The notes under the pieces were generated by a model that did no database searches, was not told the origin of the DNA, and saw nothing but the letters and a program-made list of their open reading frames with translations. A DNA stretch of 64,000 nucleotides, taken from Mortierella alpina (taxonomy: Eukaryota > Mortierellomycota > Mortierellomycetes > Mortierellales > Mortierellaceae). Positions 21,908 to 33,345 of this stretch are shown here, in pieces (the stretch's first letter is position 1; each line of letters opens with the position of its first letter). The translations under genes were made by a program, and so were the position numbers. The stretch covers positions 434,001-498,000 of the forward strand of contig JANATF010000008.1 in assembly GCA_029449245.1 (NCBI GenBank), written 5' to 3'.

Positions 21908-23653
21908 ATGTCTTCACGCCCAGCAGAGAGATGGTCAATGGATCCCCCTTCGGCGCATCAGCAAGCTCTCTGTGAGAAAGCAGGCAGTCCAAGGATGATG
22001 AATGCAGAGGCACACCGCCTCCCACAGACCATCGACTTGTTTTTGTCCGTGCCTGCAGGTCTGGAGGATGTGGCTGTGCGCCTGCTGCCTGCCAGACTCG
22101 TGGATGTTGCCACCGAAATCAGTTACAGGATTGGATCAGGATACTTGGAGCTATGCATTCGCCACTCGGACAGTGAGCAGGATCTTCAGGACGAGACTGT
22201 AGAAAACCATGGTGATTCTGTCCTAGAGGCGATCACGGACCTGGTGCTACATCCGCCATTGTGCATCTTTGGCGCCTATGTGGCCTTGGGAGACATTGTC
22301 ATTCCACAAGCGACATTTCAAGTACCCAAAGATCTGTTGACCTACGCCATGGTAGGCTTTCAGCAGCCACAACAGCCACAGCAGCCACAGCAGCCAGACT
22401 CGGATAACAAGATCACCGGCGAGACGACGACGAAGGCTGTTTATACGGGAGGTCAAGGAGTTGATCTGGGACTGAGTTGGCAAGACGCCTTGTCTGTCCT
22501 TATTAGCACCCCTACACCGTTGGCACACCGACTCGCATCCTTCAGAATCCACAGGGAAGATGCAGAGCCGCGCGCCCCAATTTCTTTCCGCGCCTCGTTT
22601 GATCGGGGCGACGTACAACACAAAGGAGTACGATCTCAGGATCTTGCTGCTGCGCTTGGAGGGCTAACGGGCGACGTGTTTCCGTCCTGGAAGGTGGACC
22701 TAACTGGATATGACGTCGAAGTGTTTGCAAGATGGATTCAGCAAGATCAAGAGTTTGTCCAGTGCAAGTCGGGGTCGACCTCGAGGTCTAGAGTGGCCTT
22801 AGACTCCTATCCGGGCGACGGCGGCGGCAACATTCACAAACGGCCAAGGACCGAGAGCAACTTGGAGACGATCGCAGCGAGGGTTGGGGCCCGGATGCAA
22901 GTTGGGATGACCCTGCCGCTGGCGCTATCCTCCTGCCCTTATCGATACCGACCAGTAGATGGTCGGACGTCGCTAAAAATTGAGATAACGTACAACCTTC
23001 TGGCGATGGCGGCCCCAAAACCTGGCGATATTGTTCTTGACATTTGCTCGGGTGTAGGGACGATCCCGATCGTTGGTGCTGCACATTACCCAGAGTGCCT
23101 CTTTGCAGGGTTTGAAATCATCCCTCACAATGTCGACAAGGCAGCTCAAAACGCAAGACAGATGGTCTCGAAAGCGGAGCAGGAATATCGAGCAAGGGCG
23201 ACGAATCCAAAGACGGCGAGACCTCGTGTGCCTCCTAGTCTCTTCTTGGGGGACGCTAGGGCAGTCTGCTGGCGGTCTGCGACGGCAGATCTGATTATCA
23301 GTGGTAAGGGTAGCGTACGGCCCATTCGCCGTTGTTCAGCATCGTGTTTGTTTTGTTATGCATGCACCTTGTTAAATCACCTAATGGATCATCCTGCTCC
23401 GTGACTAGATTTGCCCTGGGGCCAGAGAGAGAACTCGCATGTGTACAATTGTAAACTATACCCTCGCTTGGTAAAGGAAGTGATCCGGTTGCTCAAGGTC
23501 AATGGACGGGCGGTCCTAGTTACTGGCGAGCGTAAGCTCCTTCAGAGACAGCTGGATGCACCCTTTGCTAGGCCGCACCTGAAGCTGCTCCAGAAGCGGG
23601 AGATAACCATCGGGTTCAAAGTGATGATATTTGAATTGGAGCGTATTGAATGA
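21908..23653 (+). CDS. THUMP-domain tRNA/RNA guanine-N2 methyltransferase (THUMPD2/3-like)
   Basis: Exons 21908-23303 and 23409-23653 give 546 aa. The N-terminal 90-330 region fits a THUMP RNA-binding domain (DLFLSVPAGLEDVAV ... FPSWKVDLTGYDVEVFARW). The C-terminal methyltransferase has the SAM motif I VLDICSGVGTIPIVGA, an acidic motif II region (FAGFEIIPHNVDKAAQNAR), and the catalytic motif IV DLPWGQR, created across the intron. DLPWG/DLPFG is the variant of N2-guanine methyltransferases of this group, which in animals need TRMT112. Probable substrate: tRNA or spliceosomal snRNA guanosine; which one cannot be told. A Gln/Pro repeat (QQPQQPQQP) inserts at about residue 155. A second in-frame ATG at residue 33 (MMNAEAHRLP) is an alternative start. 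Confidence 0.85.
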
Positions 23654-24436
23654 AAGTATAAATGGACTAGTATAGTGGCCGGTGCTTGGACCTTACGATT
23701 TTCTTATTGACGGGTTTTTGTTTGTCTCCACATGAGCTACCAAAGATTTGCGAATTGCGAGTTGCGGCGCCGGGGTACCGGATAAACGCCCGTTGGCACA
23801 CCACGCGCATGTGGTGCCCCCGTGGACGAACGAATGGGCGAAGGCGCTGAAGAGGTTGTCACTTTGGGTGCACACGGGCAATGCAGTGAGACAAAAAGAG
23901 TGCGGTGCGGACGCGAGGTCTCAGCCCGCGAATAGGAAGTCGAGAAAAGGCTCAGTCACCGAAAAAAAAAAGTGGTCTCGACTTGAGCAAGCTCCACCTG
24001 CTTTCTGTTTGTTCTGCCTCTTTGTTCTCTACCACTTTCCGCCATCCTCAGTCTCTGTTTCGCGGCTGCTCTCAACTCCGTTGGATGCTCTTCCTCCCAG
24101 CCACGCACGACGCAGACTGGACTCTCTTCCACCCCCCTGCATCATCCTGCATAGCGTCTTCATAAGGTGCCCAACCTTAAACCGGCCAACAGCAGTCAGT
24201 CAGTCGACAATCTTTTAGCCAAAGCGGCCATTTTTTGTTTGTGCTTTCATCTCTTCTCCCGCCTTTGCGTCTTTCCTTCTCTCCATCTCTTCTTTCCTCT
24301 CTCCCTCACTCTCTCTCGCGCTGCTCTCTGTCTATCTCTCTCAATATCTCCCTCTCTCTCTCACACACACACACTCACACACACACGCACACAGTTACAC
24401 ACACTCTCTCTCTCGATTGTGTTGCGGACAACACTG
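23654..24436. other. Intergenic region / promoter of the GPCR gene
   Basis: No gene in 783 bp. The part from about 24230 is strongly CT-rich, ending in (CT)n and (CA)n microsatellites (24290-24400) immediately before the start codon. This is probably the core promoter and 5' leader. Confidence 0.5.
24350..24400. repeat. (CT)n/(CA)n microsatellite
   Basis: CTCTCTCT followed by CACACACA with a few interruptions (ACTCACACACACACGCACACAG). It lies 37-87 bp before the GPCR start codon. Confidence 0.85.
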
Positions 24437-27400
24437 ATGATGCCTTTGGGCCTCCTTTTGCCTATCTTTCAACTTCTCACGGCCGTCGCAGGAGCAACTC
24501 CCATCCTCCCTAGCCATGACACCACATTTGCAAACAACTCTTCGCCTGCTGCCTCGTCTGTTACCTCGACACCGCCGTTCTTAACGTCACCCACTCGTTT
24601 TTCGGCAATGTCCTCGGACTATGCCTCGGATGGCACCCCATCACCGCCTCCAGACTCCGCACCTCCGCATGCAGATCTTTCCCGGCCAAACTTAACATGG
24701 GCCATGGCTGCCAACTGGCTCAGCATGATCGGATCGTTGATGATTATGCTGCACGTCCCTCGGGTGATCGAGCAGGTGCCTACGCAAAGGAAGCGGATGC
24801 TCATCATTTTATTCACTGCCCTCTCGAACTTCGGTTTTTCGTTTGCCAACATCATGACCGGTAAGAAGCAGAGATACCTCGAGTCTTACTGGGGTGGTTC
24901 AAGTGCTCTCTGGGAGCATCCAGTGAGCAGTGATTCAGCCATAACAGGTGCTTGCCGCGTTACTCATGCTATGTGTCTTGAATTCTTTGGCTGTAGATTT
25001 CACCGTCGCAAACACGTTTCTACCTTGTAGTGTATCCGCTTGGTGTTATGTATGACAAAGATGCCTGTGCAATGTTCCTAGGCTCTTCTGGCTAGAATGG
25101 AGTCAAAGACATCTTCTAACACCTCGTTTCTTGTCGCCTGAAAATCGTTGTGGTTCTACAGGTCTTTTTCCAATTGCTGACATGCACGTTGGTCATTGTC
25201 AGCACGTTCCGGCTATGTGGCGTTTTTCTCTTTGAGCGTCGACGGTCAATCCCCTCAAAGTACATCACCCTCTGTCCCTTGGGAGCGTTTATTCTGGCCA
25301 CAGTTCCAGCGATCGCGCAGCAATTCGGCTTCGACGAATGTGCCCATTACTGCTGGTTCGTGGTCAAACACTACGAAGACAACTGCCAGGAGCTTTCTCT
25401 CTGGGCATACCTATGCTTTTATGCCTGGATGATCCTGTTCCTTCTTATCCTCTTTGGATCCACACTCTATGTCATGGTCCGCATCGCCATATCCTTTATG
25501 CACGTGCGATCGAGAGTCAAGCAAGTCGTGAATCAAACCATAAAACCTGCCTCTGGCGCCGGACCACCGCCATCCCCCCAAATATCGGCTTTTGAGAGAG
25601 TTCGCTCACTTAGCTATCGCGTCAAGGACAAAACAACGTCTATTTTCTCGGGTGACAGCAGACGGCAGCACGGATCATCATGGGGTCAGCAGGATAGGTC
25701 AGGCGAGTCGATCACCAATGCCCCGTACGGGGTTAATCAGCATCGTGGCCAGCAAGGGATCGGCTCGAGCAGTTCACCATCGCCATCAACAACACGCTCC
25801 GACAACGCCCATACACTCCATGGACACAATCCACAGGCTCCCCGCAACGAAAGCACCTTATCCACAGCCTACCGTGACGAGGATGCTTCGTCTCGCGTAC
25901 CCTCAAACACAACCAGTACCCGTGGTCCAGGAGCGTCAGCACAGAATCCCGTTGCAAGCGAGAACAACATCATTCGAATCAACGAGCGGACATTATTAAT
26001 TGCCATTCTCCGGCAGGCGCTGTACCCAATCTCGATCTCCGTTTCTGGCTGCATCCAAATCATTGTCGATCTGACCGTGACGACTCGAGCCGACTACCTG
26101 GAGACACTTGACTATGTCGCTAATATTGCCACCAGCATCCAAGGGTTCCTATTCTTCCTGGTGTTCATGTTTGATCCTGCTGTGGTCTACACGCGTCGCC
26201 AGTGGCGGAAGTACCTGGTGTGGAAGTACTACATTGAGTTTTATTACAGTCTGGGAATGCCGCAGGAAGGCCGGGAATTTCATGACCAGTTTTTGCAACA
26301 GTGCCAGCATACGATGATCAGGAGCGGCAGCAGCAAGGATGAAGCCAATTACGACGTCTTTCTCAAGCAGCCATCCTACTCTTGGTCGCTTCAGGACGAT
26401 AATTTGGCCATGCCCTCAGAGTTTCAAACAGCATACCCGCTCATCAATGTCGGCACACCGGCGGATGCTGAAGCGCCACAGCAACAAGAAGAAGGCCCAT
26501 CAGATCCTTCGGGTAGCAGGTTTGCAAATGTGTCTCCGAGGCCTGAACCTAAAAAGGCTTCACTCAGTCGCGCAGGAGGCACGGGAGCAAAGTTGCCGGA
26601 CAAGTTTTATGGATATGGGCAGTTTGGAAACGGAGTCACCAGGACAGACTATACCCCTTCCGTCATCGATCCCCCCTCAAAGTCAGTGACCCCTCCGATT
26701 CACAGTTGTGCAGAGGAAGAAGGCAGATGTCATCCCATGTCCAACCTGGCTGTCACTAGTCCTCATGGGAGCGATGGCGGCGACCAAAGCAATCCGCATA
26801 TTGCATTCAATCACGAGGTGAATGCCTTTGAGGATCACAGCGCGTCCAACAGCAATGAAGGGCAGGCGCGTGCTACCGGCCAGGATACGGAGCAGTCAAT
26901 ACATACGGCAAACGCATATCAAATTCATCCTAATGGCTTCAGGACAGCAAACAGACCGATCGCCTCTACACACCACCACAACCACGGTCAACACGGCGAA
27001 GGTCGAGAGCTGCGTCTCCCTCAAGTAGACAGACACCGCCACCCTCGTGATGTCCTTGGCAGCGAGGTCTCTGCCTGTGGCAGCCATAGTGATACCGGGT
27101 CTGGTGGTGATAACAGCTACAGCGGTACGGATGGAGAAGGTGGAGACACAGATGGAGCCAACGGCGCTCATCATCATCGCCATCATCGCCATCGTAGGGC
27201 CTCCGTCGTAGCTGCAAATCCGGGGGATGTCCTTTCCTTCCCTCAGCTCGCCAAAGTCGCCACAATCGGTGGCACTATGGGGCCTCCCTCAGTTCAACGC
27301 TTCCGCACCTCCACCCATACTGCCACTACAGGGACAACCCGACCATCGAAATCATCCTCTGCAGGCCGCGCAACATTCTTATCTGCTGCGGATCGGTCGA

Positions 27401-27888
27401 ACAGCATGCGCCCGTCGCTGAAAGAGCGCTTCAAGATCCCGGGTATACGTAACATCCGAGGCCTTCGTCGTAGAGACAGCGTGCTTGATATTGAGCGGTA
27501 CCAGACGAGGGTCAAGTACCCGAGGTGCGCATACCTGTTCCATATGGTGATCCGATGGCTTTGGATTCCCAGAGAGGTCAGACTACCGCCAATACCGAAT
27601 CCACTGAGGAGGGCTGTTACAAGCAATCCGGTCAGTGCTCTCGAAGCGTACGACTCGGAGGCGGTGCTGACAGTCATGGAGGCAATGGAGATGTCACAGA
27701 ATGAGCCCTATCGAGAGAGCGCCACGTACATGAATGGCTCAGGGACATTGACACCCATGCATAGGGAGGACGACGAGGAGTTAGGGGAGGGCATAGGCCT
27801 TTCAGGTCTGCGCAACGAGCGGAAACTTGGAGAACGCGTTATACCCATGCCCCCATTGGCAGATGGCGATGATTACACGGCATCGTGA
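24437..27888 (+). CDS. Seven-transmembrane cAMP-receptor-like GPCR with large third loop and long tail
   Basis: Exons 24437-24860, 24997-25049 and 25162-27888 encode 1067 aa. Residues 1-20 are a signal-like segment, followed by a Ser/Thr/Pro-rich ectodomain with Asn-glycosylation motifs. Helices seen: WAMAANWLSMIGSLMIMLHV (about 85-105), RMLIILFTALSNFGFSFANIM, AWCYVFFQLLTCTLVIVSTF, ITLCPLGAFILATVPAIA, LCFYAWMILFLLILFGSTLY, then after a disordered loop of about 150 residues LLIAILRQALYPISISVSG and ATSIQGFLFFLVFMFDPAVV. The order and the RQALYPISI and DPAVVY motifs suit fungal class-G/cAR-like receptors that signal through heterotrimeric G proteins. The cytosolic tail of about 575 residues is disordered with His-rich repeats. 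The ligand is unknown. Both upstream introns are needed to keep helix 3 intact. Confidence 0.82.
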
Positions 27889-28617
27889 GTGTTTGCTTGA
27901 ACATATAATAATAATAATAAAATAAAAAGGGATCTCCTGTAATGCTCTTGCTCTTCTCCTTCCTCCTCATACACTGTCATCCATCCCTCCCACCGCTTTG
28001 GGACGTTTTTCAGCCTCAAGAGAACATCTTTTCCGACTTGTTCTGGATATCCTTTCACACAGCCGCTGCAGGCCAGTTGTTGTGGGCTTGCCGCAGTTAC
28101 TTCGGCAGCTTATGAAAGATGCTCCTGTTGTCACCAAGCTACTACGCCCCAAACTCCAGAAGTGGCAGCGTCAGATGCGTGGCTTCGGGCTTTGTACTTC
28201 ATGGCAGCTTCACTCGCAGCAGAGCGTTGTGACGATGCCAACACGGATGTACTTTGGTGGGTTTGAGGTCCTGGGCTGTCGAAAGACCTGCATTGCCCAT
28301 GTGTCGGTCGCATCTTCTCGTGTAGTCGACAGGCGCACTGTTTCCCCCCCCTCCGCTCTGCATAAAAGCTCCAAAAGGGGCCAAAAAGGAACGCAATCGA
28401 ATTCTTTCTTCTCTCATTCTCTTTCGCTCCACCTCCTCCACTTTTGTCGTCCTTCACTTTCTCTTCTTTTCTCCTCGCTTTTCTCTTGCTATCCGTTTCT
28501 ACTGAACACGTCGTGTAGTTTCTTATTTCCTCGCAAGCACCGCTCACGACGAAACCGTCCCGCACACTGAAGTTCTCGTGGCCTCGCCTCACACTTCTGA
28601 CCGTGTTCTTGCTCAAC
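27889..28617. other. Intergenic region between GPCR and fusion gene
   Basis: An AATAATAATAATAAAATAAAAA block right after the GPCR stop (about 27905-27928) can act as polyadenylation signal. The last about 200 bp are CT-rich and form the likely leader of the downstream gene; a CATAAAAG element lies near 28361. No gene is present. Confidence 0.5.
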
Positions 28618-31600
28618 ATGTCAGCCAATGTCATTGACCCCATCGTAGCAGCAGAGACCTCCTTGCCTATTCAACAAACGAACCACAAGGTCAAGATCTT
28701 TATGCAAGTATAACGAACATCCATTGTTCATACCAGTTGCTGCCGCAGTGCTTGAAAAAGAACAGCGCGTAGGACTTCATCTTCACCTGGCCCATGCTGG
28801 AGGGGATTACTGAAGGGACAGCTCGGGCATGTCGGGAGGAGGCATTAGCCGCATAAACTGCATTGCCGACCCCCTCAACCCGTCAACATTGTTGGCATTC
28901 TGACAATTTGTTCTTGATGCGCTCGCTCCTCTATTTTTTGTCTTGTCTTGGTGTCTGAACATGGTCCGTGTGTGGCGCACAACTCTAATCGTTCACACCC
29001 CTCTTTTCTGTCTCTCTGTCAATTGAAACCTTTTTTTCTTTCTAGACCATGCCACTACGATCTCTCCCAGGTCGAGACCTGTGCGCCCTTTCTGGACCGC
29101 TACGGTGGAGTTGTCTTTGTCTACGACTGGAATGTGGCCAAGGACACTATTACCCAGTATTACCGAAGCCAGTACCCAGACGGCTGGGTAAAAGTCGCGC
29201 CCTTCTCCCTGAGAAACATCCTGGACGCCATCAAGAATTTGGACCATCGCCTTGATCGGTATGACCATCAGGATTCTCGCGACAAACTTACCACCAGCGA
29301 CAACAGCACTAGCCACAACCGACTCCTCGAGAATGCCACTGGCAGCAACGGAAGCATTCACAGCACAACCAGCACAAGGAGCAATACGAGTAACAGCAGC
29401 AGCGGCAGCAATGTACATCCTAGTTCCGAAGCCAAGAAGCAACACAAGGTTGTTTTCCTGCTAACGGGATCCATGAATCCAGACTATGGCGTGTTTGGCT
29501 TGACTCAGAAGTTGATCCTCTCTGCCATCAAAGATGCTATGCCGGAGCGAATCCAGGCCGTGAACATTATTGGGCATTGTATGTACGGATGCGCGTCTTG
29601 CAGTGGCGTTGAGCACAAGGTGCCGCTGTACTTTACACGATACTTCAACAAAACGTAAGTTGCGGTCTATCATTTTATCACCCTTCCCTGCTCTGAATGG
29701 ACTCTGTGGCGGCAGCACCATCGTTGGGTGATAATTGCCTAATCACCCAAGTTACGTGCTAACTATAGAGGTTCATTATTTGTGCTCTCTATAATGGCGA
29801 TAGACTCCCTTACACAGCGCAAGATGTGCGCAGATTATATGCCTCACCAAAGTCAGACAGTGCTGCCAATGGCGCACACGCGGTCCTCGTAGCACCTTCA
29901 TGCGGCAGCACATCGATGATCGCCCAAAAGCCGTTGATCCAGCTCTTTCACCGGTTAGAGCAAACGGGACGATGGAAATTCATCTGGAAGATGCACCCGA
30001 CATCACTGCATCTGGACGGTTATGACACTGAGGACGCCTCAGGCGTGGAACAGGCAGAGCTCGAAAATGTCAAGTTCATTCTGACGCACTTTACCGTCAC
30101 CATTGAGGAGCACGCCTGTCTGCTGCCGTTCATGGAAGCATTTGATATCGTCATCACGGACCTCCATTCGTCCGTACCTTTTATTGCCACATATTTTACA
30201 CCCAAAGTCATCCTCTCGTACTTTAATGACGCTGATTATGGGACACCGGAGAGGCATCAAGAATTCATGGATCAATTGAACACGTTTATTGAGCCAGAGG
30301 AACTCGAGGCGTTACTGAACAACCTACCGGCGCCCAAGGGAGATCAGTCGTTCTTTCATAGCCAGTACGGTCATGTAGATGGGCACGAGGATTTGAAGTT
30401 CGGAAACCTTGCAAAGTGGCCTACTGAACAGGTAAAAAAAAAAAAAATAACAGCAGTGAGGTGCATCATTTTCAAGTCTCTCGTGCACAATGCGTCCTTA
30501 TTCATCACTAACGTGTTTCCCCCCCGTTCACTCAATGGTCTTGCTTTATTCTCCGCGTTGAGTAGTTTGAACCGACACAAACATTTCAGTATAGACAGGC
30601 CATGGCCCAGTTGGCGCTCGAGTGGAAAAAGATTTGGAAGTCCATGGTCGAGACTTATGCCGACGATGTCGAAGGCGCCAACAACGCTCTAGGGTTCGAT
30701 GGAAAGTTTCCATTGCTCCAAGGCGAGGACACCTTGACGCTTCCAAGAACACTGCCCAGCGTGTTGCCACGGGAGCGGAGGGCAGCCGGAATCGAGCTTA
30801 GGATCATGAGCTTCAATATCTGGAATGGAGGGATCGCTTCTGGCATGCCACTCGAGCAGACTGCAAAAGCCATCCTGGCCTCTGGCGCCGATGTCGTGGG
30901 CCTCCAAGGTAAGAGGGAGAAACCCCCCATTAATGCGACCCTCCATTCACTTGGCCTGCCTCTCCGTCGATTCATGTGCTGATACCATTTGCCATTTAAT
31001 TGTAGAGTGCTCTTCAATGATGGGGGCATCAGGTGAGCGGCGGTATATGCTCCCTGAGCTGATGCAATACCTCCCTGGATGGTATTACAGTGACCAAAAG
31101 CTCCGGTCGGTCAGTACAGGACCTCGCAACCCCTGGGGCATCGTCTCCAAGTTTCCAATTGTCAACACTACACAGTTGGGATTTGGTGTCAAGATCCAGC
31201 TAAACAACCATCGGCACCCCGAGATGGAGCCATCGTACTACGGGGCACTTTCTGATGACCAGTATGCGGCCATGTCCGCTCGCGCGTCCCATTCACCGTC
31301 CTCTCCAACCTCGCCCAATTCCATGATGGCCAATGGCGGCCAGTTCCTTTATAGGGCAGCTCCCAATACCCGGTTCATGTATCTATTCAACTGCCACCTG
31401 TACTACTTCCCATACCAGCCCTTCCAGTTGCTCAAGATACCTTATGACAGCCAGCCGTTCCTCAACACGGCCAAAGAGGCTGTGCAGTCCTGCATAGAGG
31501 CGCGCGGTAAGGAGATGGAGGCGGTTCTGAGCGAAATCCGACAGGTCGCGGATCAGGAGCAGGACGTGCCTATCTTCTTGACAGGTGACTTTAACGAACC

Positions 31601-32150
31601 CAGTCATCTGGACTGGACTCCTCTCTCAGTCATGACAGGCCTTCAACCTTTGCAGGTAGTATGGCCCATGAGTGAGTGGGCCTACAAGGCTGGGTTGGTG
31701 GACTTGTGGAGAGCGTACCGACCTCATATACCCGGATCTGGATCCTCCCCTGCCAGCCCTATCAGCGGCCATGTAGGCAGTTTTGGCAGCAGCCTCGGTC
31801 ATCTCACTGCTACCCATTCCAACGCCAAAAGCAACAGCCCTCAATGTGCGACGAGTCCCAATCACGGAGAAGAAGAGGTTGTGGGCAACGAGGTCGACAA
31901 AGCAGAGCAACAAGTGATTGAACGACCGGGCTTTACTTGGACGGCGTTGCGCAGAGAACTGGACGGCATGGACCATTATGATCGGATCGATTATATCTTT
32001 GGTCTGGATCGAGAGTCAAGTCCGATTGCGCTCAAGGAGGTGGCGATCAAGATGGGCGAGGAGTTGTGCCGGTCTGGAGAGAAGAACGAGAAGGTGTTCA
32101 AACCATGGCCTTCAGACCATCGCGCCGTTATTGCGACTGTACTCTTGTGA
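28618..32150 (+). CDS. Fusion protein: TagF/CDP-glycerol glycerophosphotransferase-like domain plus endonuclease/exonuclease/phosphatase (EEP) domain
   Basis: Exons 28618-28707 (or to 28689), 28749-28768, 29046-29654, 29804-30431, 30590-30908 and 31006-32150 give about 936 aa. The N-terminal about 450 residues resemble the GT-B catalytic half of CDP-glycerol:polyol-phosphate glycerophosphotransferases: a basic/aromatic WKMHPTSLH segment (His near residue 305) and FDIVITDLHSSVPFIATYF (near 358), matching the HP and ITDYSS motifs. From about residue 520 an EEP domain has all expected metal and catalytic motifs: SFNIWNGG, GLQECSS (Glu across the exon 5/6 join), a CHL motif, LTGDFNEP, GFTWT, DRIDYIFG and PSDHRAV. 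This makes an active phosphodiesterase, phosphatase or nuclease likely. There is no signal peptide or transmembrane helix, so a cytosolic site is inferred. The substrate is unknown; polyol-phosphate or phosphoinositide chemistry is possible. Confidence 0.75.
28749..28768 (+). other. Predicted 20-nt micro-exon of the fusion gene
   Basis: Exon 1 ends in phase 0 while exon 3 begins with one base to complete a codon, so they cannot join directly. The 20-nt block after TTGCTGCCGCAG and before GTAGGA (coding CLKKNSA) repairs the frame and yields KIFMQCLKKNSAPCHYDL. The flanking upstream intron is 41 nt (or 59 nt if the donor at 28690 is used). Confidence 0.6.
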
Positions 32151-33035
32151 GTACAGTATTGAAAATGATCAGGAACCCACACCTCTTTTGTAGCTCCCTT
32201 TTCGTGGCCATGCCGTGGTGAGATACCAAGTAAAACTACTGGAGTCATACCTCCCAACACTACATGGTACATGTACTGTACAGTACTTGCACACAAAGAT
32301 ATCCCCTCTCCTTCCTGAACTTTGTTAGAGTTTCGCATTTGTCTCCCATGCAGACCCACTTTCTCTCTAGTGCCTGGATCATCTCCCGGACCACTGGGTA
32401 CAAGGCTTTTGTGTCAAAATGTATCGCGTCGGCCCACTGTTCTGAACAATGCAGATTAGTTGCATCTTCAGAAGACACAACAGCCCTGTACGTTCTTTGC
32501 TTTTCAGGGGGATATCCATGTCCCATCACCCCTCTGAGACTCGATGCTTCTCGTTTCCTTTCTTTTTTTTTTTTAAAGTTTGTCCATTCGCCCAAGAACG
32601 CCACAAAAGGAACAGCTGTTACAAAGTTGTTCGAAAAAAAGCCAAGTAAATGGCTCACAGTTGGAGTTGATTATTTTCTGCTTATGCGATACTTTCACAT
32701 CCCGGCTTAAATTTGTCCTCAATTGCCGCAAGAGCCCTTTACGAGTGCGCGAGAAAAAAAATCAAGACTAAACATGCAGCTTCTGGATGATAAGCAGGTT
32801 TATTAACAATACAGGTGGTTTGGAATCGATAGTACAAAGAGTAGGAGTATAGGACCATGCTTCATGCTTTGTTGCAGTGAGAAATATGAAAGAGGGTAAG
32901 GTCGAGAGAGCAAGGGTGGCGGGTTGCAGACGTTGGCTGAGCTGATGATTGTTCTCCTGAGAGAGTCGCCGGTCAGCTAACAGCTACCTTAGTCCTCGTT
33001 CTCCATATCCTGAACGCGCTCTGGCTAAGGCCAGC
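32151..33035. other. Convergent intergenic region (fusion gene / Pmp3)
   Basis: 3' flanks of two convergent genes. A 14-bp perfect palindrome GTACTGTACAGTAC lies near 32273. There are several A/T runs. No coding or RNA gene was recognised. Confidence 0.5.
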
Positions 33036-33345
33036 CTAATACTTTAGGATAATATAGAAGGCGTGGATGATACCTGTGATGTGAAAAAGGGTGAAGGATA
33101 AAGTAGGCGTGAGTATTCCAAGTGTGCGAAGCGCGCAAAGAAAGAGAAGGTGCTGCTGATGAGAAAGAAGGCGTCGAGTCAGAGCGAGAGCGGGAGAGAA
33201 GAAACATACCAGGGATGTATCCCAAACAGGTCAAACCGATGTTGATGAGCAGGTCGCAGCCGCAGCCCTTCTCGAGGAGGACTCCCAGAGGGGGGAGGAT
33301 GACGGCAAAGATGAACTTGAAGATGTCGGAGCAAGTGAGGGCCAT
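33036..33345 (-). CDS. PMP3: Plasma membrane proteolipid 3 (Pmp3, UPF0057)
   Basis: Exons 33345-33210 and 33073-33036 give 57 aa, the usual size. Two membrane helices: DIFKFIFAVILPPLGVLLEK and LLINIGLTCLGYIPGIIHAF, with the family signature ILPPLGV and the short tail YIILKY. Small plasma-membrane hydrophobic protein that affects membrane potential and cation (Na+, K+) tolerance. A TATA box (CTATAAAAAGGG) lies about 90 nt upstream of the start, as in many stress-induced, highly expressed genes. It is convergent with the fusion gene upstream. Confidence 0.96.

Noticed and set aside
24167-24436. N-terminal extension of the GPCR through CT/CA repeats
   Set aside because: No ATG in frame; the repeats are promoter or leader sequence.
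32260-32300. Palindrome GTACTGTACAGTAC as a transposon end
   Set aside because: No second copy, target-site duplication or transposase was found; a chance palindrome is enough.
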